Assembly: GCF_000328475.2 (NCBI RefSeq)
Contig: NC_026486.1
Coordinates: forward strand, 124,001 to 188,000
Direction: 5' to 3'
Source: Mycosarcoma maydis
Lineage: Eukaryota; Basidiomycota; Ustilaginomycetes; Ustilaginales
Length of the DNA: 64,000 nt
The notes under the pieces were generated by a model, which ran no database searches, was not told the origin of the DNA, and saw only the letters and a list, made by a program, of their open reading frames with translations. Positions 30,864-41,400 of this stretch are shown one piece after another. Position 1 is the stretch's first letter. Each line of letters starts with the position of its first letter. A program made the position numbers and the translations under genes.

Positions 30864-32117
30864 CTAGGTACGGCCGAAGAAAGCCTTTTGCTCACCGCAG
30901 ATCGAGTTTACGCAGCCGGGGCATCGGAGCAGCATCTGCTTGCTCGTGTAACCTTGACTCCAAACATCCTCTCCACGCTTTTCTTCTGGAATTCTGCTGG
31001 GCGTGCCCTCGACAGCCGAGAGGTGCGAAGCGCAGATCTCGGCCATGGCTCGAATGAAGGTGGGCTCGTCGTTGAGCGATTCGGCACGCTTGAGGGTAAT
31101 GCCGTGTTCCTCAGCCTCCTCCTGCAGCTCAATGTCGATCTCGTAGAGGGTTTCGATATGATCGCTGGTGAAAGCGATAGGTACCACAATGGCGTCCTTG
31201 TGGCCCTGCTTGGCCCAACCTTTGATCGTGTCGCTCGTCTGCGGACCAAGCCAGGCGGCGGGTCCCACCTGCGACTGCCACGTGACTCGGTAAGGGTTGC
31301 TCCACTTCAACCGTGTCATGACGGCAGCAACGGTGGCAGCTACCTCTGCGGGGTACGGGTCGCCTCGCCCCGAAACGATCTGCATGGGAAGCGAGTGGGC
31401 GCTGAACATGATGGGCACCTGGTTGCGTTTCTCCTCCGGGTACGTGTCGAGCACAGCTTGGATGCGGTTGGTGAAAGCCTCGACGAGCAAAGGGTGAGTG
31501 GGCCATCGGTCGATGAGTGACCAAGAGATGTTGGCCTCAGGTGCGCCCCGTTCCTTGCGCCTCTGAATTTCTCGGTACAGCTCGTTGAGGTTGCTACCGG
31601 TGGTGCTGCAGCTGTATTGAGGATACTGCGTGAAGCCAACCGCACGTGTGACGCCATCCTCGGCCATCTCGTCAAGTGCCTCTTCTGTCAGAGGTCGGGC
31701 GTATCGGAAGGCGACATACACCTTGTGTGGCGCAGTCTCTGGATGAAGTTCGTCCAGCAATTCGGTCATGGCCTTGCCCTGTGTCCTGGTCCAGCGCAAG
31801 ATGGGCGATCCGCCACCAATCTTCTCGTACTGGTCGACAATCTTGGGGGTCCTCCTACGAGCGATGAGGGGGGCAAGGCGAGACTGGAAGGGGAGCTGGA
31901 TGAGCTCGCGGTCGTGGAAGAGACGTGAGAGAAAGTCGCCAACCTCCTCGTGCGTCGATGTGGAGGGGCCACCCATGTTCATGAGCAGCACACCTGTAGG
32001 TGGCTTATTCGCGCTCCTGGCGGCGGTGGCAAGCGTGCGCTGCAGGGTCACAGATTGTGCCATTTTAGCCGTAGCGATGACGTCTGCGACCCGAGTTCGG
32101 CTCGAAGTGGCCAGCAT
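30864..32117 (-). CDS. HEM15: Ferrochelatase, mitochondrial, with [2Fe-2S] ligand cysteines
   Basis: Ferrochelatase inserts Fe2+ into protoporphyrin IX, the last step of haem synthesis, on the matrix side of the inner mitochondrial membrane. I start at the ATG at 32117, which gives 417 residues and an N-terminus suited to mitochondrial import (MLATSSRTRVADVIATAKMA). An in-frame ATG at 32318 would add 67 residues without family support. Motifs: TGVLLMNMGGP, FRYARPLTEEAL, QYPQYSCSTTGSNLNELY, the active-site FSAHSLP (His about 241) and SDHIETLYEID. Cys 170 with Cys 399, 402 and 407 (RCPGCVNSIC) matches the four [2Fe-2S] ligands of animal and fission yeast enzymes, which budding yeast lacks. It is intronless. 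Confidence 0.96.
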   Translation of the reverse strand: MLATSSRTRVADVIATAKMAQSVTLQRTLATAARSANKPPTGVLLMNMGGPSTSTHEEVGDFLSRLFHDRELIQLPFQSRLAPLIARRRTPKIVDQYEKIGGGSPILRWTRTQGKAMTELLDELHPETAPHKVYVAFRYARPLTEEALDEMAEDGVTRAVGFTQYPQYSCSTTGSNLNELYREIQRRKERGAPEANISWSLIDRWPTHPLLVEAFTNRIQAVLDTYPEEKRNQVPIMFSAHSLPMQIVSGRGDPYPAEVAATVAAVMTRLKWSNPYRVTWQSQVGPAAWLGPQTSDTIKGWAKQGHKDAIVVPIAFTSDHIETLYEIDIELQEEAEEHGITLKRAESLNDEPTFIRAMAEICASHLSAVEGTPSRIPEEKRGEDVWSQGYTSKQMLLRCPGCVNSICGEQKAFFGRT

Positions 32118-32949
32118 GGTTCTTGACGAGCTTGTGATTAATTTGAGGCAGAGGAAAGCATCAGATTTTTGGTACTGAAAGCGAGTCGAAGCTTGGAAGC
32201 AGGCGCGAACCGACTTGATGGTGAGCTCGGTAGCAGCGTAGGACGGATGGATGACGTGGATGGAGGTTGGTGTGAAGGATGCAAGTTCGAAAGAATCACA
32301 GTCGTGAATGACACACATACCGAACTGAGACTCTCACGATCCACAATTTAGTTCAGCTGCTGCATCGCGTAAGACGTACAGTAATGTGCTGTGTAGTCTG
32401 CAGGAAAATAATCCGAATGAATGCGGCGCCCAATCGTCTTCGCGGCAATTTGAATCGGATTTCGGGGCTGAACCTCGCCGAAAAGCTAGATCAGCCCACT
32501 CACGATTCGTGATTCGCGGTTTCCGGTTGAGACTCCCACAACACAAACTGCAAAGAAACGCTGGCGTTTCTCATCCTTGTCCGGTAGATATGCGTAGGAG
32601 CATCCACGACTAGTTCCCATGCGGACGAGAGGGTCGCGGGGAATGGCGTGCCTTGACTTAGTCGTGAGCATGTATGGTAATAGTCACAAAGATGTCTAAT
32701 GCACGCTCGCCAAGTCCTGCGGCCTTACACGTCAAGCGGAACTTGTACATCCGATGCGGATCAGCGACAGATCATAAGATGGATGATTTACGAAGAAAGA
32801 ATCGTCATAAGGGTATTGTACAAGGGCAAACAACATACAAAAAGGGACAGCCTCGTCGAGACCGAGTGAAGCGCAGTGGAGCGTATCACACTCAGTGCTT
32901 GACGACAATGGGAACTGTAACAAGGTAAAAGCATCAACGATTTGTAAGG
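32118..32949. other. Intergenic: HEM15 promoter and SNARE 3' flank
   Basis: HEM15 and the SNARE gene are both on the minus strand. This 832-bp gap holds the HEM15 leader and promoter and the 3' end of the SNARE gene. One ATTCGTGATTCG copy lies near 32503. No gene is supported. Confidence 0.45.
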
Positions 32950-33830
32950 TCAGTTCTGTGGTTCAAGCGTGGCACCTTGCGCTGTGTTAGCAATTGGCCG
33001 AGAAGTGCTGCGACGCAAAAGAACTTACTGATGATAACGCAGAGAAGGATGACGATGCCGACTGTCGGTTGACGTGGATCAGGGCAGAGGTAGATGCAAG
33101 ATGGGATGAAATCAGCGCTTGTACTTCGACAATGTACGGACTGTACGAGCTAAGGTTACTTACTTGCGATGATAACTGGGACGGTGCGAAATTACATTTG
33201 ATTCGTTTGAGTTGGACAAATGGTGCAGAAACATGATCAGCACGTGTTGGACAGTTGATATGCATTGGGGATGCGCCAGAGCAGAACTCACTTCGCATCT
33301 TCATGTCCTTCCACCACATCTGCTTGCGGACTCGGTTGGCGCCTCGTCTGAAGCCCTGGGCGGATACGGCGAGGTTGTCTATTAGGAGATCAAGCAAGTC
33401 GAGAGTTGCCAAACGCAGTGTCAGTATTGTTCCCCTTTGCAGCCTTTTGGGCAGATCACGGCTGCTCGCGGTGGCACGGCTGCACTCGCAGCAGTGATGT
33501 TGAGTTGAGACGTACCAGTCTTGTCCTGAAGGCTGTTGAGATTCTCGCCACGCTCGTTGACTACCCCGTACAGCGATTGCATTTCGTAGCAGTCAATGCA
33601 AGAAAACAAGGTCAGTAAATCGCTGCACTGAGCACACGCTGATCGGACCAAGGTCGCACGGACTCACCCTTGTTGATGTTGTCGCGCATGATCGAGATGG
33701 TGTTATCGATCTCGGAGTGAATACGAGCCGTCTTGGAGTTGGAAAAGTTGGCACCGCCGCCCGAAGGATCGGAGCTAGCGTTTCCCGAAGGGATGTAGGG
33801 GTCATAACGGCTGTCGTTCTGGGCAGACAT
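32950..33830 (-). CDS. SNC1: Synaptobrevin-type v-SNARE (Snc1/2-like)
   Basis: R-SNARE of secretory and endocytic vesicles. Proposed exons in gene order: 33830-33668, 33560-33516, 33378-33292, 33175-33164, 33061-33029 and 32981-32950. They sum to 372 nt and 123 residues. The N-terminus is short, polar and Gly/Ser-rich. The SNARE helix runs from [20 protein letters not shown] through an NERGENL segment holding the zero-layer Arg to [20 protein letters not shown]. The juxtamembrane MWWKDMKMR is followed by a membrane anchor (about 98-115, [15 protein letters not shown]) assembled from exons 3 to 6, and by a short tail. Splice ends are GT-AG. Exon 4 has only 12 nt. Length and motif order match Snc1/2 and animal VAMPs. 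Confidence 0.9.
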
Positions 33831-34696
33831 GGTGTCGTGAATTCGTGCGTTCGTGCTGAAGACCTGCGATGGTGGTGGAGGAAAAGTAGATGGTGACAAC
33901 GACAAACACAAGTGTAGAGCGCGCCGTGAGAGCGTAGGTTCAGTCAGTGCATTCGTGATTGTGATTCAAACCCAAAGCTGCTGCGTTTCTGCAATTTCAC
34001 AAAGCGCACAGCCTTGCACGATACAGGATTCGTGATTGATTGATTGATTGCCTTTTGAGGCGTTGGGTGCTTGTCGTCCATAGCCACACGGTCACAGAGC
34101 CAACTCTTGGCTGGCTGACTGGCTGGCGGTAGGCAGGCAGAAGGCCGCTTGCATTGAGTAATCCAGGTTCGCCCTTATTCTACACCTCCTCGTCGCAGCG
34201 CTGTCTGCAAACACAGGAAATTACGTTGAATTTTATAAGCATGAACGAACGGAATTGTTTTACCGTGCGTAAGAACTAGGCCGCCTGGATGGCACGTGCG
34301 TTTAGGGGCGATGCAGCCTCCACTCTGTTGCAATTCCAATTTAACTTACATTGGTGATTCGTGATTTGCGCCAGAGAAGCGGGGAGGCAAAGAAAGGAAT
34401 GCAAGGTTGATGGTGGCATCGTCATAGCCAAGAAAGGAGTGAGTTGTGAGTGTGATCACTCGTGATAGTCACAGCGCGCGGCCGTGGGCAGTCAATGGAG
34501 TGTGTTTGCGCGAATCTAGACTCGCGATTGCTCTATTCGACGTGAGCAATCGCGTGAATCACGAATACATACGCTGTTCAAAGGGCAAGGCCAAAAATCA
34601 ACTTTCCTCTGCTACACCTTCCAATTTTCACTCTTCCATCCCATCTCTACTCTCAACCTCAGTTCTTGACTGATCACAGACTCTCTCAACACCATC
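33831..34696. promoter_or_regulatory. Divergent region between SNARE and MAPEG genes
   Basis: These 866 bp hold both promoters. ATTCGTGATT-like copies lie near 33950 and 34025, and at 34355 and 34557. No gene is supported. Confidence 0.45.
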
Positions 34697-35403
34697 ATGC
34701 CTCTCTTCGTCCTCAGCCCTGTAAGTTGCGCTTCTGCTATAGGAGCTTTCTCCATCCATATGAAATCTTAAAACGGTTGTGCTGATCCTTGTCTCGTCTG
34801 AATCGGAGTTTCTCTTTTGTTTATCAACGACGTAGGCCTCCCTGGCACATTCGGCCCTCTTTGCCGGCTACTACTCATACCTCTCGGCCAACGTCGTCGT
34901 CAACCGACTCAACACCAACATCTACCTTGGATCTGGCGACTCGGACAAGGTGCTCGGCCCTGGTAACAAGAAGGTCAACAGCCCCACTGAACTTGCTAAG
35001 CTTCAGCGTGCTATTCGCGCCCACGGCAACTTCTCCGAAACGGCCCCCTTCGCATTCTTCCTCATCTTCCTTGCTGAACTCAACGGTGCCCCTACTTCGC
35101 TCGTCCACGCTGCGTACACCACCTTGTTTGCCGCTCGTGTCGCGCACGCCAACCTTGGTATCCAGGCTGAAAACTCGGCTGCCATTGGTCGTCCCATCGG
35201 CACCCTCGTTACCCTTGCTGTCACCATTAGTGCTGGTCTCTACAACGTATGTATAACCTATGCGATGCTGCATTCTGCGCCGAGAAGTTCCGCTTCCAAC
35301 GCTTTTCCCTGACACGGTTATCTTTTGATTTTTTTTTCTCTTGCTATCGCAACAGTTGAACCTCGGCTGGGAGCCCCTCAAGTCGTTCCTCGGTTTCAAG
35401 TGA
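34697..35403 (+). CDS. MAPEG-family membrane protein
   Basis: MAPEG proteins are small four-helix membrane enzymes of the endoplasmic reticulum and related membranes, such as microsomal glutathione transferases. Proposed exons: 34697-34720 (MPLFVLSP), 34836-35246 and 35356-35403, total 483 nt and 160 residues. Donors are GTAAGT and GTATGT; acceptors are GTAG and ACAG, the second after a long T tract. The family core RAIRAHGNFSETAPFAFFLI lies at about 65-84, with Glu and the Asn/His region that bind glutathione in relatives. Four hydrophobic segments are visible, near 8-30, 76-90, 97-115 and 130-146. The reaction cannot be deduced from sequence alone. Confidence 0.88.
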
Positions 35404-36995
35404 GCTCGCTGCCAACGTTGACTGTTGACGCATGCTCTATCTGCTCGACTTGTAGCATGCAACTCAGAATATGCAACGTAATCATTACAAAGGCCGTGTG
35501 TCAAATGGAATCCATACTTCCTGGTAACAAGTAACAAAGATTCCCATAGATGGTCGTAAGCGCTGCTGAGACGTCAGGCAAGCTCCCGTTGCTAGCTGTG
35601 CTTTGTAAATTGTGGGAGCCAAGCGTCCTGTAGCTGGGTTGCTTCGCGATGAGCCTTTCCAGGGTAGCGAGCACAAAAATGCTCGCTCGGGCTTGGCGCA
35701 TAGCTAGCTCCATCGATCTGGTTGTCATGTACGTGTTCATGGTTGACCTGCGAAGTTTAGGGTTGAACTCGGTCTGAAGGTCAGTCAACAGCGCCTTGCT
35801 TACGCTTTCGAGTTGTTGTGGGAATGCACATAGCCTCCAGCGAAACGGAAAAAGCAACCGTCGGCTGAAGGTTTCCTTGTCGCGTCAGTAAATGGGGTGT
35901 GCTGGGAGCAAGGGTAGTGGTGCGAAAAGGCTTGAATGAATCATTCTCGCAGCGAAGATACAGGCCGGACTATCTCGGTGGAGAAGGAACAAGGTCCCAT
36001 GCAGAGAACGCTTATAACTATTTCTGTGGCCCTACGCTGTCGGAGAAGGACGACCAACTCATCTCGCCTTCACCAGAACAAGTGAAGGGACGTATAATGC
36101 GACCCTACATACTTGGTTCAAAGTGCAGGTCTTCGACCTATCCTGGTTCAAGGTGCAGGTCACCCGCATTTATGACCTGAAGTCATGATCCATTCAACGC
36201 TGGTATTACCGGAAGGCAACAATCCTGAATCGAGCAGCCGAAAGATTTTTTGCTTGCTTGTGACAGCAGTCGTCTAGCTACTGATAGTCTTGGTGGCGTA
36301 CAGACGACTTTTTAAAGAGACGGACGAGCGTCCACGGCCGCTCAATCAATGGGTCATACAGACTCAAGTGAGCCCACTCGCTAGCAAGAGCCAAATGATT
36401 CCTCTCAGTCCTTGCTTCAGAGATTGGAAACACTCGCCCGAGGAGCTGCACGCCGGAAGCGCCTGTCGGGTTTCGACAAAGTCTGGGAGATTCGAAGGAC
36501 GCCTGGTTACTTAGAAGAATCAGAGAACCTCTTAAAAGGTGCACATGGGCACATTCTTCTGGCTGCGCCTCCGCTTGATGTCAGCAGGATCGGCTCAGAA
36601 GAGCCGCTCTTGCAGGATACAATTGTATCACACATATCACACATAAGCAGCGCAGCTGCAGGCTGTCAACGACTCACAACGCAGCAAGCACCATCAATGC
36701 AGAGCTCAAAGCCAACTACTTCGCACATACGTTGACAGAAGAGGACTCCGGCAACACAGAAAGGTAATTTAGAGAGCGTATCATATTGAAAGCAGATTAG
36801 AATCGCCACGCTACAGTGATAGTTATAGCTATAATTGCAAGCCCTGTAACGGTGCCGCTGATGGGTATAGCGAGAAAGCAGCGGTCTGTATACGAGGTCG
36901 TAATGGTCATCGGCAGTAAGGGTGATGAGCTCGAATCAGGACTTCTTTGTTTGATCGGGCTCGGAATGGCCAGTGCGGTTATCAGGACACGATAA
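35404..36995. other. Intergenic region, no gene recognised
   Basis: There are 1.59 kb between the MAPEG gene and the 3' end of the Dbf2-type kinase. A pair of direct repeats (TGGTTCAAAGTGCAGGTC and TGGTTCAAGGTGCAGGTC) lies at 36113-36130 and 36143-36160. Short open frames here show no recognisable family. Confidence 0.4.
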
Positions 36996-38699
36996 TCAGA
37001 ACATGGTTGCAAATGCGTCTGAAGCATCCTTGGAGGTCGATGGTGGAAACAGCGGCTTGCCATTTGCACCCAGATGGTTCTTGCCGAACGTGAAGCCCAC
37101 CCAAAGGGCTCTTCCACCGGCACCCGAGCCGTTCTCGCTAACGGCTTCGACGTTCTTCTGCTTCTCGTGAACATCCTTGTAGCGCGCCATGTCGGCTGGA
37201 TCTTCAAAGTTGTCAAAGTAGCCTGTGTCCTCCTCGTTCTCCAACTCGGGGATGAAGGGTGCCTTGAGCTCGCGCAGACGGTTCAGATCGAGGGGGCGGA
37301 AGAAGGGATGCGCCTGTACCGGCTCCAGGCTGCTGTATCGACGCTCGGGAGTGTCAACGAGCTTGGTGATGGCATCCCAGGCGACATCGCTGAGGTTGAA
37401 CTGCAGATTTTCAGGAGTGTCGTAGACAGGACGTTGGAGCACCTTTTGCCAGTTCTTGAGATTGGCGAACGTCTCGTCCGGGTTGCTGCCGCTGAAAGGA
37501 GGGAAACCACACAAAAATTCGTACAGGATGCATCCCAAGCTCCAGTAGTCGACGCCAAAACTGTACTGACGTCCACGGAGCATTTCGGGCGCAATGTAAT
37601 CCGGACTGCCGACGATCGAGTTTGCGCGGTGTTGGGTGTGTTGAATCATTTTTTTGTACATGGAGCCACGCTCGGCAGGTGTACGGTAGACGAAGTCGGT
37701 GTCCTTGACTGCATCGAGCTTGGCCTTCATCGACTCGATCTTACCTGGATTGAGCGCACCTGAGGCAAGTCCAAAGTCGGTGAGCTTGACGTGTCCGCTA
37801 GAGTCTACGAGGAAGTTCTCGGGTTTGAGGTCGCGATGAATGTAGCCGAGGCGGTGGAGCTCGTTGACAGAGACGAGCATCTCAGCCATATAAAACCGGG
37901 CGTACTCTTCCTTGAGCGCTCCGTTGTTGCACAAAAGCGTGCGGAAGTCTCCACCAGGAACATACTCCATGGCGAGAAAGACGTGATCAGGGTCCTGGAA
38001 TGCGTAGAGTAAACGCACGAGCCACGGCGACTTTGTGGCAGTGAGAATGTCTCTCTCGGTAAGTACATGGCGGACCTCGTCCATTTTGACGAGGATGCGC
38101 TTCTTGAGGCGTTTGAGTGCGCAGATCTCGCCAGTGTCACGCTTGCGAGCAAGGAAGACCTCACCATAGCCACCGGCACCGACCTGGGTAATGATGTGGA
38201 ACTGGTTGACACGCAACTTGGTTCTCCTCTTGCGAAGCAGAACACGCTCGCGTCCAAAGTAGGAGCTGCGCTCCTTCAGGTATTCGGGAGAAGGCTCATC
38301 ATGGTCGGACTCGGGAAGCAAGCCGCGAGCTCGCGTCGAGTCTTGGAAGCGGGCATGCCTAGCCTTGCGATCAGCGATGTATCGGAGGTTGTCAAAATAG
38401 TAGTTGAGGAAGTAGAGCTGGGCTACGTTGGCTTTACGTTGCACTTCGATGCTGCGAACGATCTCGTTCTCCCACGGCTGTAGACCGTCGCCACGCCTCC
38501 AGCTCCTCCAGCTACCCTTTGGATCGGGTTGCGAGTCGAAATCGTTGGAAGAATCATTGATTCGCGAGAGCTCGTGATTCTTGAGTGGCTTGACCTGCTC
38601 GTTGACGACTGAGTGCTGAGCGTGGGTGTTGTCCCTTTTGGAAGGGGTGAGAGGTGAGGCCGCCGAGCTGCTCGAATACATGGCTGCGACTGGCGGCAT
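36996..38699 (-). CDS. DBF2: NDR-family protein kinase, Dbf2/Sid2 type
   Basis: Dbf2/Sid2 kinases act at the end of the mitotic exit or septation network with a Mob1 partner. The 567-residue protein is intronless. An N-terminal helical region (about 75-150, EIVRSIEVQRKANVAQLYFL) is the Mob-binding region. Kinase motifs: GAGGYGEVFLA (about 174-184), CALKRLKKR with Lys about 196, IHRDLKPEN (about 287-295) and DFGLA (about 308-312). The insert before the activation loop is typical of NDR kinases. The activation-loop RANSIVGSPDYIAPE has the regulatory Ser at about 361. The C-terminal hydrophobic motif is WVGFTF (about 533-538), with Trp where Phe is usual. TFANLKNWQKVLQRP supports Dbf2/Sid2 over Cbk1. 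The start could also be Met 7. Confidence 0.92.
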   Translation of the reverse strand: MPPVAAMYSSSSAASPLTPSKRDNTHAQHSVVNEQVKPLKNHELSRINDSSNDFDSQPDPKGSWRSWRRGDGLQPWENEIVRSIEVQRKANVAQLYFLNYYFDNLRYIADRKARHARFQDSTRARGLLPESDHDEPSPEYLKERSSYFGRERVLLRKRRTKLRVNQFHIITQVGAGGYGEVFLARKRDTGEICALKRLKKRILVKMDEVRHVLTERDILTATKSPWLVRLLYAFQDPDHVFLAMEYVPGGDFRTLLCNNGALKEEYARFYMAEMLVSVNELHRLGYIHRDLKPENFLVDSSGHVKLTDFGLASGALNPGKIESMKAKLDAVKDTDFVYRTPAERGSMYKKMIQHTQHRANSIVGSPDYIAPEMLRGRQYSFGVDYWSLGCILYEFLCGFPPFSGSNPDETFANLKNWQKVLQRPVYDTPENLQFNLSDVAWDAITKLVDTPERRYSSLEPVQAHPFFRPLDLNRLRELKAPFIPELENEEDTGYFDNFEDPADMARYKDVHEKQKNVEAVSENGSGAGGRALWVGFTFGKNHLGANGKPLFPPSTSKDASDAFATMF

Positions 38700-39899
38700 G
38701 ATACGTCAAGCCGAACTAGGTTGATAGGTGGGATAAGAAATGGGGTTGTTGGATGAAGAGGTGGGAAGGATGATGGGCAGAGGTGCAAGACGGTCGAGCA
38801 GAGGGCCGAGGCCGAAAGTGATAACCCAACAGCTAATCCAAGTGACGGGCAACAAGCAGCAGACCGAGTCGGTGAGTCGCAAGTGATATTCGTGATTGTG
38901 GGACCTGTCACCAGCTGCGCAGCTGCAGCTTGCAATCACGACTGCAGTAAGGGATTCTACATGTCACAAAGTGATTGACGATGTCCGACCCACTCGTCAC
39001 TTTCGCAGCTTTTGTCAAACACATGCAACCACACACCAAAATCCCAACCCTAAGTTAAGCCACACAGCCGCCAAGTGAATTGCGAATTGTGAATCGTGAA
39101 TGTCGCGCAACTCGGCTTGAAAAGTGACTTCTGTTCAAATCACTCACTCGCCAATCACGAATCGTGAATCATCATCAACTTGGACATTTGCGTAGAGATG
39201 TTGACTTTGGCTCAACATGGTTCAACACCTCTTGTTGGCCCTGGCCAGCTAGCTTCCTCACCGCTCTTGCTGCTGTTGGTGCTACCTCCTTGCCCCGCAA
39301 TCAGCCACTCTAGGCGCTTTCGAAAAGACCTTTTTCAATCTCAGTAAGGCCGATGTGCACGGCGAGAGGCAATCGTGAATCGTGAATTCTTGACGGCAAG
39401 GCGGGTGCGGTTTACGTGCCAAGTCGGCCTTAGATCTGACAAATGTTTTTTTTTCAATATAATAATAATAATAATAGCACGCACGTAGTCGTGAGTGTTA
39501 CTTTCGACAGGAATGGGAAAGCGCGACGCGGTCACGTGCCGAAAAAGACGTGTCTGCCATTGTGCAGAGGCTGAGGCGCCACGCGCTGCTAGCTAACATT
39601 GAAATCAACACTTTTATTGGCACTCGAGTTGGCTTGGCTGCTGGGAACGCACACTCTGGCGGTCAACGTCGACATTGGTGAGTATCAGACTCGCACCCAG
39701 AACTACCATCATCCTTCTCTCATAGTTGCTACTTTTCGCAAACAGCCTCCATCTAAAGCTTTTGTCTTAGGAACCTAGTGTGTCGTTCAGGTTCAAGGCG
39801 ACTGTTGGCAACAGTCTCATCCATCTCATACCCACATACCAACCCATCGTCCCAAACCATCGACCTCAGCTTGCAGAGACAGACAGCGTTTCACCAAAC
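38700..39899. promoter_or_regulatory. Divergent region between kinase and SPC25
   Basis: These 1.2 kb have no gene. They contain ATTCGTGATT-family copies around 39084-39170 and 39375-39390 and an AAT trinucleotide run at 39459-39475. Confidence 0.45.
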
Positions 39900-40739
39900 A
39901 TGGCCACCGCACCGCGTCCTTCGATGCTTGCGACACCGAGAAGGCCGTTTGGCACTTCAGCTCCTTCCAACGCCGAGATGCGCAAAGTCTATGCCGATTT
40001 GGAGAACAACAACGCCGTCTTTGACTTTTCCAGTATTGTCTCCGCAGTAAAGACCTTTTCCACCCGCTTCCGCGCCTACACCGAGAATGCCATTTCCAAC
40101 ATTCACGACGACAAGGCTGAATTCGATGCCAATCGCATGGAGCATCGCAACCAACTCACAACGCTCGAACGTGAGATCGAGGACACCAAGGCGAGTCAAG
40201 GCGAACTGTGGGATACCATCGCTAAGGAGCGCGATCAGGACGCCAAGCTTCGTGCGAGACAGCAAACACTCCAAGCTCAAAAGGCATCCGTAACACAGCG
40301 ATGCAACGAGCTGCAGGCCGAGATCACAGAGTTGAGGCAGAACCTCGAAAAGAAGAAGGAGGCAAAGGAGTTACAGAGGGAGAAGCTAAAGGCGCAGATC
40401 GACAAGAACGGTCCCGAGCTGCGTTTGCTCGAGGCCAAGACTGGCTGCTCGGTGGTGCCAACCAAAGTTGGCGATCAGCTCAAGTTCACCTTCAATCTCA
40501 TGAACGCCGACGACTGGTCCAAGGAATACCATTTCACCATCGACGTCAGCAGCAGCAGGTACAAGATCACATCCGTATCGCCAAAACTTGATACTAGCCT
40601 CCAAGAGTCATTGCTACAAGAGCTCAATTCTACACGCAAATTTTACACGTTTGTCAAAAAGATGCGCGCTGCTCTGCGTGCTCAGGTGGAGAAGGAGCGT
40701 CTCGAGGCGCGCGATGCTGCGCGCCGTGGAGGTCATTAA
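39900..40739 (+). CDS. SPC25: Kinetochore protein Spc25 (Ndc80 complex)
   Basis: Spc25 pairs with Spc24 to anchor the Ndc80 complex to the inner kinetochore. The protein has 279 residues from the ATG at 39900; the frame is open for 40 codons upstream without another ATG. The N-terminus is a basic Pro-rich leader (MATAPRPSMLATPRRPFG). A long coiled coil runs from about 65 to 190 (for example RQQTLQAQKASVTQRCNELQ). The C-terminal globular domain at about 195-265 has FTFNLMNADDWSKEYHFTID and YKITSVSPKLD...LNSTRKFYTFVKKMR, the conserved RWD-like core. The end is basic. It is intronless. The identification rests on the C-terminal domain. Confidence 0.9.
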   Translation: MATAPRPSMLATPRRPFGTSAPSNAEMRKVYADLENNNAVFDFSSIVSAVKTFSTRFRAYTENAISNIHDDKAEFDANRMEHRNQLTTLEREIEDTKASQGELWDTIAKERDQDAKLRARQQTLQAQKASVTQRCNELQAEITELRQNLEKKKEAKELQREKLKAQIDKNGPELRLLEAKTGCSVVPTKVGDQLKFTFNLMNADDWSKEYHFTIDVSSSRYKITSVSPKLDTSLQESLLQELNSTRKFYTFVKKMRAALRAQVEKERLEARDAARRGGH

Positions 40740-41400
40740 ACACGCCAATCATGAATACGCCATACGTCGTCCGTCCCCCCAGCTCTCGTCATATTCATCT
40801 CCTTCTTCTGTAATCCTCCGACCTCTTTGCCTCTGTTTGTTAGCTACCATCTTGATACCTCTTTTGTATTTGTATGTGCATCGTGCTGAGTCCAATATCA
40901 GTTCTCTTCAACATGCGCTCTTTGCTGTGTGTGGCGCCTCAATGGACCAACGCTCACAGAGATGGCGGACCTCATGCTCCGTTACCTCGGGCGCCGTGGT
41001 GAGAACGTGATGCTCACCTTGTCAAGCGGAGAACATATGGATGCGTCCATCCATGATTGTTGCGTCAAGCGTCGTCGAACCTCCTCGTGACTGTACTTGC
41101 GAACATTCGTGATTTCCAGGAGGGTTTTGTTTGGCTGTAACAGCCTAAGTGGTGAGTACTTCGCCTCCAACTTTGGCCAATTTATTAATCACGAGTATTG
41201 AATAATTCGTGATTCTGATTCGTGACGCATTCGAGCATCCCAGCTCTTCTCTCATCACCTTCAACCTCAAGCATAACTTCATCGACAAGCTCTAGCAATC
41301 GAGCGTGAAGTCAGGTTCACTCTGTGCTCAGCCTCATCATCACACCCTCGTCCGAGCTACTCCTTGACGCTTCCGCTGCGAGCGAAGCAGGCTGGCAAAC
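40740..41400. other. Intergenic: SPC25 3' flank and promoter of the fusion gene
   Basis: These 661 bp lie between tandem plus-strand genes. A few ATTCGTGATT-type motifs lie at 41105-41115 and 41185-41225. No gene is seen. Confidence 0.45.

Noticed and set aside
30864..32318. Longer ferrochelatase start at the ATG at 32318
   Set aside because: It would add 67 residues that do not resemble a transit peptide; the ATG at 32117 gives the normal family length and a suitable leader.
36113..36160. Pair of near-identical 18-bp direct repeats, considered as an attachment or integration site
   Set aside because: Only two copies 12 bp apart, with no adjacent integrase or element; a small tandem duplication explains them.
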